Origin: Apostichopus japonicus
Lineage: Eukaryota > Echinodermata > Holothuroidea > Aspidochirotida > Stichopodidae
Assembly: GCF_037975245.1 (NCBI RefSeq)
Contig: NC_092580.1
Span: 22,680,501-22,744,500, forward strand
Length of the DNA: 64,000 nucleotides
Direction of reading: 5' to 3'
Shown here: in pieces, positions 22,143 through 34,800 of the stretch
Layout: each line of letters begins with the position of its first letter
How positions within the stretch are numbered: the first letter of the stretch is position 1
The notes under the pieces: model-generated
What the model saw: only the letters and a program-made list of their open reading frames with translations
What the model was told of the DNA's origin: nothing
Database searches by the model: none
Position numbers and translations under genes: made by a program

Positions 22143-22652
22143 CTTCTAACATTCTGGTGAGTGCTATTATGCATATTCAATTTCAAAAAAAAAATTCTAA
22201 TGCATTTCCAAAATGCATTGCTATATTATATTGTAACTTTTTAATAAGCAGAAGCCATTTATAGCCTACTATGAATAATGAGTATAGTTTTAATATCCCA
22301 TAACCTACCCCATCCTTTCGTATTTTGACATATTTCATTTGCTTTCATGCATGTATCGATCGCGTGTGCAGGGACTTTATAATGATTTCACCTCATTTTG
22401 TCTCGAAAGAAAACTTGTTCCTTGTTTCCCAATTTGCACATTGGATATTGCAGTGCTAGTATGCATTTTTTCCTTGAGGGTGGGGGGGGGGCGTTGATGG
22501 AGTGATGTGTATACGCAAATAAGATAATACAAAAAGAGTTATAAAGGGTACTAAATATCAGGTTGCATCAGTCCAATCAAATTTCTGCAAAGTGCCCTTC
22601 GACGTCGGTGCCCCCCCCCCCCCCCAGATTAAAAGTGCTTCCGCCGCCCTTG

Positions 22653-23670
22653 ACAATGCAGGTGAAAGCAGTACAGCAATACAGGTGAAAAGATAAAGAC
22701 CGATGGTAAAAAAGATTTGCTTTAACCCAGGAGAAGTTATGTTTATAGGGTTTCATTGGTTTTCTATATGTACATTGTGCGTTTTTCAGCACAGATTTAA
22801 CTGTATACCGGTGAACGTAGTCCGTTACGCCAAGTCGCATCACCATATCAATTGGCATTTCACGAAAACAAGGTGTTTTTAATTAAATGAAAAGTTTTGC
22901 GGCTGGCATAATTATTACTTCACCATAACCAACATATCTTAAATGTTAGTATTAATTCCTTCAACGTCGCCATGGCCCACTTAATCGGAGATTAGCCACA
23001 CGATTTCACCGGTACCTGTAAATTGTAGAACATATGTGGAGTCAGTCGTCAGAAAGCTAAATTCTGTCATGCACTGCTGCTAGGATGCTCGCCAAGATCG
23101 AAGACAATATCGTGACGGAAAATTTTTACTTCGGAAAATCGTCCTTTGAGTGTCAGTCTTAGTGTTGATGGGCGAGTCGATAGCATTTCCGCTCCGCGAG
23201 CAAGAGTTTTCTGTCGGTAAAATAATAACTCTCCCCCAGTAATTACGTTAAAGTGTGCCAGTGCATGCACCATAAGCCGTTCTATTGCTTTAATTAACGA
23301 TATTATATCATCTTATTGTTGTTTATATCTTCATCTGCTTGTTCTCACTGTCCGGTATGTTATGTTCCATTCTGGACAATATTTGTAACTTGTTAGTTTG
23401 TTTTCTTTTGCATATACTCAGGCTCGTTTGCTGTCATATACATTTTGTAGGTGAGAGCCCTTGGGGAAGGGCCCGGCTAACCGAGCTATATATATCCTCT
23501 TCTTTGCGAAAGTTAATATCCACGCTCCAATAAGCAATTAGTGTTATAAATCACCTAACATTGGAAATGGAATATTTACATGCATTATTTGTTACGGGGT
23601 TTGTAGTTGCCGAGCTCTGAAAGGAGCTTCGCCGCTAACTGACTCCTGTGAGATTAGCACCAAATGAAGT
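22653..23670. other. Intergenic, no gene recognised
   Basis: Ordinary AT-rich sequence between two transposons. No exon-like structure was found on either strand. Confidence 0.55.
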
Positions 23671-23678
23671 TAGATAGC

Positions 23679-25950
23679 CAGGCGCGTATCCAGGATTTTT
23701 TTAACCCGGGGGGCGCGAATTACTATCTAAGCGGAGCGCCACCATCGGTTGGCGCGGAGCGTACAAGAAAATTTCTGGTTTTTATACTCCCAGATCACCG
23801 GAAATGGCACTTCTCGGGCTTGAAAATGACCAACCATGACGTACACTTTTGCCTGAGAACCAAGTATTTCCCAGTTTTTTTTTTCCATCCATAACGTTTT
23901 GAAGATTTTCACCAGTCACACATCATGTTCGACCTCATCGCATCTCCTGTGGATCATTGCTTTTGTAGGTTATTCTACGTCGCGGCCCACATTACCCGAC
24001 AGCCCCACTTTTGAAGGTTTTAAGCCTATTATTTGTTCAGAATTTGAAAATTCACATTTCTCGTGAATACACTCACCTGAAAACATATCCATAATACCCA
24101 TAATTTATGGACAACCAATATAGAAAAACCTCCTTCAACTCCTAACAGACCGATGAAAGTTACACGAGTAGAGGGAAGTACGATGAAGAATGTTGGTTAG
24201 AAAATTTTCGAAAATTCCGACACAGTTAATTTATTGGTGTACAAATATTAAACCCTCTTATAACGGCTATTATAAAACTTGGTTGAAGGAAATGAAAAAA
24301 ATAGCAGATATTTCCTTCAACCGAACACTACACATATGGGCGTAGGCGGGGGGTGGGGATCCTACTGAAAGAAATATAAATTGCAATGATGTAGCTAAAG
24401 GAAAGGAATAGTTTAAAAAATATCTCCTTGATAATTAAAATAAAGTTCTAAGATTGGCCGACTAATTCGCCATTACTAATGTAAAAGAGAATTTGACTTA
24501 ATTGGACCTAATAATGCTTATTCTCCATCTACATAATATATTCCGTTGTTTACATCAGCATCCTGCGGTATACTGCGCAATTTCCACGGACCGTAAGGTA
24601 CACGATAGCATGCAATGTAATAACCGACGCTTGCTAATATGATATTGACATTGACATGTTAAACGCGCTCTGAGCGCGCGAAAAATTTAGGTTATATTTT
24701 TCGGGCAAGTCTTTACAGCCCCCAAAATCAAATTGGGTTCCTATGACTAGACACATCGACATTTTTGAGGCTGTTCATCCTGGAACCGCCATTTTCATGC
24801 TCACTGATATGATGTGATATCTGCTGTTTGCTTTACAAATTCGAACAGGCGCGTAGCGAATAATTTGCCAAGGGGGGGGGGGGGGGGGGGCGAAGCCTGT
24901 AGGCAAACTATCTAAGCGTAGCGCCACCATGAGTTGGCGCGAAGCGTACAAGAAAATTTTGGCCTAAAATGACACTTCCCATGCCTTGTAAGTTGCATCT
25001 AAGCATTTCTATTTCGAATTTACTTGCGATATCATAAAAAAAAATATGCTCGGGGGGGGGGGCGGCGGTCGCCCCATTCCCGAAATGCGTCATGATCCCC
25101 GACGATTCGGTCGAGTTCGAGACCAGCCACAATTGTTTAAGGCGTCCATACACACACACACGCGTTATGATAGACCATATACAGTATATATATCAGTGGC
25201 GTAGGAAGGTACTTTTGAGTGGGGGGGGGGCTGAAGACTGATGGCCAGCCTGGGGGAGGGGTCTAAGGGGAGGGGGTTCCCCCTCCCTTTTGGAATTTTT
25301 TGCATTTCCAGGTGGCCTCAGATGCAATTTGGTGCAATATAGCACACTTCAACACCCACTCCATTTTGTAAACTTAATTTTGTATTTTCACCTGGCCTTA
25401 GATGCAATTTGGTGCTCCAAATGAGATTTTTTTCTCATTTGGAAATGAAAAAGGGGTTTTCTGACTTGCGAACCGGGGGGGCGGAATGATACTTCCGCCC
25501 CTCCACATTTTTCACTGGGGGGGGCTGGCGCCCCCCAGCCCCCCGGTTCCTACGCCCTTGATATATATAGATACATAAGTGAAAGAGGGAAAATAGAGAC
25601 GTCAAATATGGAGTTGTCGGTGTAAGGGGTAGGGTGAGGCACACGCCCCTTCCGAAATCCTCGATTCGTCACTGGCTACCCAGCCATGTGTATATAATAG
25701 GGATCAGCGCTGTAATGATGTCACTGTTCCTCGTTCTGTTCCCGGTGTCTTGGCGTTTATCTTCCACTCACTCCTTTTCTCCTTTTTATCTCCTTCTTTT
25801 TCTTTTCCCTTCCTTCCTCTCCTCCTCCTCTTTTTTCCCCTCTTTTTTCCTTTTTTCCCCTCTTTTTTCCTTTTTTCTTCTTTTTTTCCTTCCTCTTTTT
25901 CTTACCCGGGGGGCGCGCGCCCCAACGCCCCCCCCCTGGATACGCACCTG
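23679..25950 (+). mobile_element. Family A non-autonomous DNA transposon, copy 2
   Basis: Starts CAGGCGCGTATCCAGG and ends CCTGGATACGCACCTG, with a perfect 5-bp duplication ATAGC (23674-23678, 25951-25955). It parallels copy 1 over its length, with a type E element (25194-25560) inserted near its right end. It carries the shared core twice (near 23720 and 24905) and the same pyrimidine tract before the right terminus. Confidence 0.88.
25194..25560 (+). mobile_element. hAT-like MITE, type E, copy 2, nested in family A copy 2
   Basis: Same ends as 19959-20329. It is flanked by ATATATAT on both sides (25186-25193, 25561-25568). That duplication is low-complexity, but the matching site in family A copy 1 (near 13510) is empty, which confirms the insertion. 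Confidence 0.92.
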
Positions 25951-25955
25951 ATAGC

Positions 25956-27646
25956 AGTAAAAAAGGTACAAATGATTAAAGTTTCGTCACTCACATCTAG
26001 ACGCTATTCTGCGGCCGGGTACTTATCATATGTAAAACTTTCAAAATTTCGATTTTTCGAATCATTATTTTAATATAAACCTTATGACGTTTATGTTCTC
26101 ATGTGATTTTAATAGCGAATAGCCTCTAAACGTATATTTTTTTTTGAACATCAAAAGTTGCTTTCGATGATTACTTGATCCAGAACTAAATTGTTTACAG
26201 GCTCATCGGACATAATTATTTAAACCTACGTCCAGGCTACTTGAAATATTTGGTGAAATCTAAATTCCTTGCCGTTCCGCTGTAATCGAAAGTTTGATGG
26301 TAAGACCTACGTAGATTGAAGCGGTAATATTCTGTGATCGTCACGGCTCGACAAACAAAGGAGCAAGAAAGTAAATAACAAAGTGAAAGAAAGAGAAAGA
26401 GAAAACACGATAGTGGAACAAAATGCAGTTTGTAAACCCACCAACCCATAAAGTTTAAGAGCTTTCATAAAAGCGAATAACTTACTACACACAGAAAATT
26501 TACTGTGTAATATTTGAAACAGTCAGTTTTCGGACATCAAAGTATCCCTTGTTACCATAACGGTTAATTGATGGCCTTGATCTCAATGAATCGTGACCCA
26601 TGCAGGAAAAAAGCTGCAAGGCGTTCAATGTGGTTTCACTTTTAGGGAATTTTCCCCTCAGTTCACTGACGTCGAATTGCGTTGAGGAAACCATCGAAGA
26701 TGCGTGGACTTGTAGGTCAGATTACTACCCGGAGTCGTAATCTGTCTTTATTGAATTATGTTCAACATTGGGAAAATGAAATATGTTCATTGGCGTTATA
26801 GTATGTTTAGTTTTGGATTTATTAATAAAGAAAAACAAGAAGCATGCCAAGGTTGATCGTAAGGTGCCGAGGTTGATTGATAATTGTAAGGTACTAAGCA
26901 AGGTTAGTAACTTCGTGATACACTTTACAAATGGCAACCGATGTCAGGCAGGCAGGTAATAAACAATGCATAGGCCTATCCTGGATTACTGTAATACTAA
27001 TAGTTACATAGCAATGCCAGGCCTATCAGTTAACATCTTCAAGTTCAAGTAGTACAATTAGTTCCGAGTAGTAGTCACAGGCACTCGTAACGTTATCTAT
27101 GTGTATAGTATCACAGGCACTCGTAACGTTATCTAGGGCCGTGTTTATAGACCATACACCTAGATAACTAGGTAGTGGTAAAAAATATGAATACTATTAC
27201 TATTAGTAGTGCAGCTGGCATCACCGCGATTGTTTGCCGGTTCTACTAGATTCCTCAGATGCAAGCCAACACTTGATTGGTTATTAAAAGGAAGTTTACT
27301 ACCATTTTTTTCGAACAGTAAATTTGGCCATTTGTTAAAAACCACTGAGTATGTAGCTGTTGGGACAAGGTGAGCAAAATATTAAGACAAGTGCCGTGGA
27401 AATCAAACTTAGCAGATGAGACCTAGATGTCTACAGTATTATTCATGCTTTACCCAATGAAGCTGCATACTTGATTTCTTATAGTGCTCACTGGAATCAC
27501 TGAGATCTGCAGACCTGTACTGGCTTTCACATTGCTGGCTTAGTTAGAGTGCGGCAACAAGCTTTTAGCATATTAATGCTTTATTGGCTATTTCTAAGTT
27601 CTTTCCTATAGTTGGAGTAACAGAGTAATGCAAGTACAGTAATGAA
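25956..27646. other. Intergenic, no gene recognised
   Basis: Includes two copies, about 35 bp apart, of a ~25-bp phrase containing CAGGCACTCGTAACGTTATC (near 27076 and 27113). Nothing else is recognised. Confidence 0.55.
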
Positions 27647-27654
27647 GTAAGAAA

Positions 27655-27952
27655 CAGGCGCATAGCCAGGAATTTGCCAAGGGAGGGGCGAAACTGTAGA
27701 TTCGGCATTGCAAACTATCTATAGAAGCGTAGCGCCACCATGGGTTGGCGCAAAGCCTTAAAAAAGTTTGGCTGAAAATGCCTCCCAGATTGCTGGAAAT
27801 GGCACTTACCAGGCCTTGTAAGTTGCATCTTATCATTTTCTCTTTTGAAAATACTAGCGATATCATAAAAACGTAATTTAAAAAAAAAAAATATGCTCAA
27901 GGGGGGTGGCTGCCCCCATCGCCCCCCCCCCCCCCCCTTGGCTACGCGCCTG
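27655..27952 (+). mobile_element. hAT-like MITE, type B
   Basis: Starts CAGGCGCATAGCCAGG and ends CCTTGGCTACGCGCCTG, with a perfect 8-bp duplication GTAAGAAA (27647-27654, 27953-27960). 298 bp. Its interior is the shared core almost alone, so it is the shortest clear carrier of that module. Confidence 0.93.
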
Positions 27953-28717
27953 GTAAGAAAAGAGATATGAAGTACATGATTAAATCAGCTAAAAATCTCA
28001 TCATTGTTGTCAATATGTCAAAGAATGGTCATTTACTGTATATATTCACGGTTACAGGAGCAATTTTTTGCCACCGTCTAGACCATTTCCCATAAGGGAG
28101 ACCCTTAGGTTTAGTTGAATGGTGCAGTGCCCTCGGCTTTTGGAAATTACTTTTGAGAATTTCAGCTTGGTAACATTTGATGACACTTTTAAGAAGATAT
28201 TATTTATCCCAATTATCAATTAATTAGAAACTCAGCATAGTGTCTTTCAAAGAGACCTGTGTCAGGTCACATAAAGCTTTTGTTTCAACAGTTTTGCATC
28301 AAAGGAAAGGATTAGCTTGTCTTAATTCTCCTTCAACCATCCATGGTAATTAAAAAAAAAAGTAGACAATTATAAATGTATAAAACTTCATAATTTAAGT
28401 AATACTGTACCTCAATTGTGCTTGCAAAATAGTAGCTAGATAAATATGTATGTGGCATACATTTGCATACATGTCTGTGTGGTTCAAATTTGTAATTGAT
28501 ACCATGATGCAGCTTACTTGAACTTAAAGAAATGAGTGCCTCTTTCCCTACCAGTTGGTTTCAATTTCATGTACATGTACAGTAGAATTGTGTTGTTTGC
28601 CAACAACTGTGATTGAGAGACTTTGATGTTATAGAGTAGACCTGTCTATAATTATCATTTAAAAAAAAAAAAGGGTTTGGTGTCAACATGAATTGTCTTC
28701 TATCTCCAGGTTGCGCC

Positions 28718-28861
28718 ATGGAGATTAGGACGATTTTCGGGATCCCAGGGATATTTTTGGTGTTGTTGACGTTGTTATTGATGCCGTGGAGAACTTCATC
28801 CAGTGATATCTGTAAGTCTGCTGAAGATATGGATGCAACCATTGAAGATCCATGTTCAAAG
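28718..28861 (+). CDS. Receptor-like gene exon 1 (signal peptide)
   Basis: 48 codons, MEIRTIFGIPGIFLVLLTLL followed by a short linker ending DPCSK. The hydrophobic core plus SSSD give a plausible cleavage site. The donor is GTACTG. An upstream non-coding exon is likely but not located. Confidence 0.7.
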
Positions 28862-31800
28862 GTACTGTTATGTTCAGTAATTGTAGTCTTTAATATACAA
28901 ATAATGAATGGTTATGAGTGCAATAGTGCAAATATTTCAAGTTGAAAGATGGAATGTTCCATTCAACGAGGCGCATCCGAGTTGATCTTTCAACGAATGA
29001 AATATTTGCACTATTGCACTCATAACCATTCATTATTTGTTTTATACAACATCTTCAAATTTGGATATAATTGGATGTAAAATGCACTCATGCAACAGAT
29101 TGTTTTGAACAGACAGGTTTCTCTGCTCTCTTACCATTGAAAAAAAGTGCTATCAAAAAAGTATAACACATGGTTCTATTTTCATAGAGTGCAATAGAGC
29201 GTATTTTGCATGCAATCGACAAGCAATTGACCAATCAAATGGCCGGAATATAATTAGGTGTTGTACAGTATAATGGTTGATATTAAACTCTTGCTGCATG
29301 GCTATGTGGTTTAATGCAAATACAGAAATGTTTGTAAACTATAGATTACTATAGTGACAGTATAGTTGCAGTAAAGTGTTACATCATAACTACTTTTAGG
29401 TAGCCTATATTGCAGAAGTGAAGGGTTATGAACTTAAGAATGCTCTATTAACTTTTTACAGCTATCTGGATTTGGTTCATTGTTACACTAGTTATTCTCC
29501 TTATTTTAACTTAATCTCCCAAGTTTTCAAGGGATTGAAATTTAGAAAACAAGATTCAAATGTTTTGCAAAAGACAGGTTGACAGGTCCGATACAGTATG
29601 AAGCAAAGTGATAAAAAAAAAAGTTTGGATGAATTGAGAAAAATAACAAATAGGATGGTACAGGTAAGGAGTGGAAAAAGTGTCCAATGATGACAACTCA
29701 GTTTCTAAACCTGTTTTATTTTATTTAAGGTGTATTAAATAGACTGTTTATTTTACTCATTCTGAGATTTTCAGAGCATCTGCAACACAAATGTATGTTT
29801 ATCAAGAAATTTGCTCTGTTATCGTTGGGATGAGGATTAATCTTGGGGCTGAAATTAACTGATGTCTTTGTTTGGAAACAAACTATGAGTTATTATATGT
29901 CATTTGTTACCTTAGATACACATTAATAAGTTAATATAATGACAAATTCTGTCCAATTAATACCAAACCATCTGCACTGTGAGCTTTAATGTTTTCATTT
30001 TTCACCACATGTGCTGTACCGTACAGGTGTACATAAACAACATTGTGCAACAAGGAAATACAGTGTGTGTACAAAGCGTTGTAAACTAGAAAAAGAAAAA
30101 GAGTTGTCAATGTTGTTGATATAACGCCTTCTTAGTTTTCGTTAAGGAAGGAAGGGTGCCAACTGTCATTCCTGACTAACGGTTGTAATTTCTACCCAGA
30201 AAACGAAAGCTAAGTACAATATAGAAAGGAGAGTTTGAAATAACATATATACAGGATAAGAAATTGCTACGACTTGTGTATTTTTACATCATTATGATTG
30301 TTATGTTTACGAGCATCAAGTTTTCATTACGCCCGGGAAGGAAATCATCTTCACCTTTCGTCGTGACGTGAATCGACGATGTACGTTACATGTTTGTGAT
30401 GTGAGAGACTTGGAAATGTTTAAAGAAAGCAGCAATAACAGTGAAATGTCAAAGTAAACATTTTATATCAGCATTTGTAGACAGTATTAGTATAAATATG
30501 AGACAAATTAAAACAGAGCTTCCAAAACTGCTATGTGCACACAATTTGAATGCCAAATTATTTGTCAATTCAAGCTCATTTTCCAGGTAATAGACAGTTT
30601 AAATAAACTTAGACTGCAAGATAATCATTTCTTCTTATTTTTACAAGTTGTTGATGGGCAGTGTTAAGGAGAAATTTATGAAAAAGAAAAAAAAAAATGA
30701 GAAAAACACAATTAAAATTAATTTCTTTGATAACTTCAGGACTTGGTAATTAAGGATTTAGGTTTTCAGTTTATAATGCTTTCTATAAACTCTCCAAAGC
30801 CAAAAGTATAACATTTAATCCATGAAAGACGTTTGCTCTGAAAGATTTGACCTTTTCAGGGAATAATATACTGTACAGTATCCATTGTCCGGTATCACCT
30901 ACTGTACCCAAAAATGATAAGATAGCAAAATGATAGAATTGCTATCCATGTGCAAAGAATTTTTGCACATCTTTTAACACGTTTACCGTAACATTTTATA
31001 AGTTACAAAGTTTGAAATTGAACACTGATCTCTATTCCAAAATATTTGCTTTTGTCAATTTTTTACAAGATACTTGAACGGTGGTAATGGACGTGTTCAC
31101 AATTTCACATGTAATAGCAGTTTTTTTTTATGAAAACATGAATATTGGTACTCTCAAAACAGTATTTGAAATATTATGAATCTGTGAACATGATGTTGCA
31201 CATGATGAAGTAAGGGGAACACAAACCTAACCATCATCTTTGGTTGTATGACAGAGATCCCCCTCCCCCTCCCCCTAACTGCTAAGACAAATCTTGTTGC
31301 ATAGGGAGATATCCTAGTTGTGTCCGGGAGCTATCATTTTGTAAATCTGTGATGTCACAGAGCCACTAGAATCTGAAACCTGGCTTCAAAGTACTTTCTC
31401 TTTGTATTGCTTTTCATATTTTTCCAGGTGAAATGTTAACAGGTTGTAGCCATGAAACCAATATGCCATCATTTAGGTCATGTACTGTTACCATCGTCAA
31501 TAATTTAGATCTGGCGTTTGTTAAACCATTCTCCATTAAATACAAAATAAACAAATTGCAAAACACAAAAACAGAAGACAACGAAGATCATGAGAGTGGC
31601 TTGATTAAATGTCACATCTAGACTTGATCAAGTGTTGATGCCTTCACATGTTTAATGTGAAGAAAAAAAAATAAAATTAGTGATATCTTCCAAGTGGAAT
31701 AAGATTTTTCTTAGCTGTTTTGGGAGAGTTGTTTATGACAGTATCTCATATGTCATACATCACTCATGATATTTTAGGTTTGTGTGTCTCCTTTGATACT

Positions 31801-34800
31801 AATTAGACTGCATAAATGCAAATCAGTTTTAATTTCTTGATAGACATATATACATGACATGTATAGTTCCCCTAGGTTTCCATAGTGACCTGGTTAAAAT
31901 GGTCGAAATTTCATTCCAGATGTCACATTTATTATCTTTCGGACAGGACTTGATTGGTTTCCTGTTCACCCAGTCACGAGGTAAAGGGCACGATCACACT
32001 AGAGAGCTCTGCAAACATTACTGTATGCTACGCTGGGTGGTTACAACAGCACAGCAATTATCCTAACACTGTGTGATAATGCTACATGTATGTACAGTAT
32101 ATGTGTAGTACGTTGAGAGTGAATAGTATTCTGTTGACTTCAAAGTTTGAGAGTGAAAGACTGTAAATTTATGAAAGATGCTACGGTTGACTTGAAGGAA
32201 GAAAGACTGCAGTAAATATAGTGTGACTTTGGACAGACTTGTATAGAAATTTGACCATGAGGTGCGATCTTGTTAGACTACTAGAGTGCTTTGAATTATC
32301 TGCTTGAGTTTTACTCAACTGATATCAATTCATCTACTATAAAGGCATTGAAGACTTGCCCCAAACCGTGTGCGGCCATCTGAAAAAGTTAACTTTCTGT
32401 TGCTTGCAAGTGACGTTTTGTTGGTGTCGCTACAAAATGCAGACAGTAATAAAATGATATACCTTGTTATCTTTAGCTGGACCTGAGATGTCCATGGCTG
32501 TATCGTTCATACTGTGCTGTGGGTATTGACCGCAGCTGTATGTACTGACTGTACACTAGTGTCTAATTACCGACTGTAGCAAGCTGTGTGTGTATTTTCT
32601 GGGATGGAAGGTGGTGTTTAACACTTCTGTTACACCTCATTTGAGACTAGGTCAAATTACCAGCATTAGATGTTTCTTTTTGCGCGAGTCTTCACACTCT
32701 TTAATGAATAAAGTTCTGCCAAAAGCCATTAATGGAGAAGTATACAAAATGATGTTAATTAGTCATGTCTTGATAATTTGATATGTCATAAGTTTTTTGT
32801 TCTTCATACTTTACTCTCATATGCAGGGTGGTCTACAGATGACCAATGGCACTAACCTTCCCTGCACCTATGAAAAATGTATGGGTCGTAAGTAATTCAT
32901 TTTCTTTCCAATTTCTAATTAGTTAAAAAAGTTCAAAAGTCTCAATACTTGGGCTTGGAGACGAAAATTGTAAAATTCTTGTAAAAAACAGGAAAATACT
33001 TTATAGAAAATTTTTTACGATTGCAAAAGAACTAAAAGATTTCCTCGAATATGAGAGGGGAAAAAAAAGAGAGAAAAGACGAAAAACAATAGAAAAAAAG
33101 AAAGAAAGAATAAAAAAAACCAGTCATATTACAGTCATAATACTTAACAGAGTGACATGTGTTTTCTTAGTTTCACTGTGGGAATTTTAGGCATTTTCTA
33201 AGTGGCTTTGTGGATTTAAATTGCAATTGAAAAAGTGGTTTACAGTCTGACTATAACCAACACAGTAACTGCAGTGTCTGTCAGTGCAGCTTTATATGCA
33301 GGTATATATGTCCAACACAGTACGAATTTAGGGAACATGCGAGACATGTGTTCCTCTGGTTTACCTGATGGTCATGTGTGTACATTCTAAGGTTCTAACC
33401 TATAAACTACTGCCTGCTGGTAGAACATTACAGTATATTGTGTCTATTTTGGCATGTTATATCAAGCTTTATTTGATGTTAATTAGATCTCTCTTTGCTG
33501 TGCTAATTTTGTTTTGTTGTCTTCTATTTGCATCACAACAGTTTTCAAGCCTCCCGCTTGTAACGATGTAAGTGATCTGTCATTGCCTAAACATTACAAT
33601 ACTCTGATTACTTTTACGGCCACTCAGTGTATGACCGAAGGTTCACCAGTCCATTTGGGATTAAACTTTTCGTGGACTATTAATAACACAGGTGAGCAAG
33701 TATGTATACAGTACATCTATGATGAATGTGATCAAATTTCATTTAAAATAATCTGGAATATTTAAAGTCATCTTAAAAAAGCAAGAAAAGGTTTCTGGAA
33801 ATACATACCTTGCTCATAAATTCCTAAACCAGGTGGGATAAATTTTCACTTTATAAATCTAAATTCACTGTCAAAGTTTCTTGTTATATTTTATGGGTTG
33901 CCTTAATTCTGTGGTCTGTAAAATCTACAGCTAAATAATGAATTCATGTATTTAAAATTCACATTATAACTGAGCAGTGGACCCTTTGTCAAATTGCTTT
34001 ACTTTATTGTTAAATTTTAAGGTTCAATATTAGCAATTTTCAATGTAAGTTAGGTAATATGTGACAAACCCATGCATTGGGCTATGAACCTGACAGTAGA
34101 ATTTAACTGGGAAGCACTGCAAGTTGTTTATCCTAAATAAGCTACTTGTATTTCTCCCCTAACAACCATTAAAGGCATTGAAGACTCACCCCAAATCGTG
34201 TGCCATTTGAATAAGTTAACTTGCTGTTGCTTGCAAGTGACGTTTTGTTGGTGTCGCTACAAATTGCAGACAGTAAATGAAATGAGATACCTTGTTCTTT
34301 AGCTGGACCTGAGATGTCCATCGTTGAATCGTATATATACTGTGCTGTGGGTATTGACCGCAGCTGTACGTACTGACTGTACACTAGTGTCTAATTACCG
34401 ACGGTAGCAAGCTGTGTGTGTATTTTCTGGGATAGATGGTGTGGTGTATAACACTTCTGTTACACCTCATTTGAAACAAGGTCAGATTACCGGCATTAAA
34501 CATTTCTTTTTTGCACAAGTCTTCATACCCTTTAATGAACAAAGAATGGAAAGATTAAACAGAAAGTAAATCGAAAGGGATTTGATTGATCAAAATATAT
34601 AAACGTGAAATTTGTTGGTGATCTTTATCTTATTTTTGGTTCCTTGCTTAAAGCAAAGGAACCTATGTATTCAGGTTTGCGTGTGGGTATGTGTGGGTGT
34701 GTGTGTGTGTGTGACGCTTTAGCTTGTATGCACGATAACTCAACAAGGGATTGACTGATCATGATCAAACTTGGTGGGTGGGTGGCCCATAGTGAGTAGA

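Larger units (their letters stand above)
21234..22652 (+). mobile_element. hAT element, type C, with transposase remnant
   Basis: Starts CAAGGGCGGCGGAACC and ends CTTCCGCCGCCCTTG, good inverted repeats of CANNG type. Flanks (TATATTAA, ACAATGCA) do not match, so this copy may be rearranged or its target sites eroded. It contains a transposase C-terminal fragment (21397-21678) and a nested type D element (21756-22142). It shares both ends and interior stretches with the shorter copy at 40712-41360. Confidence 0.85.
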
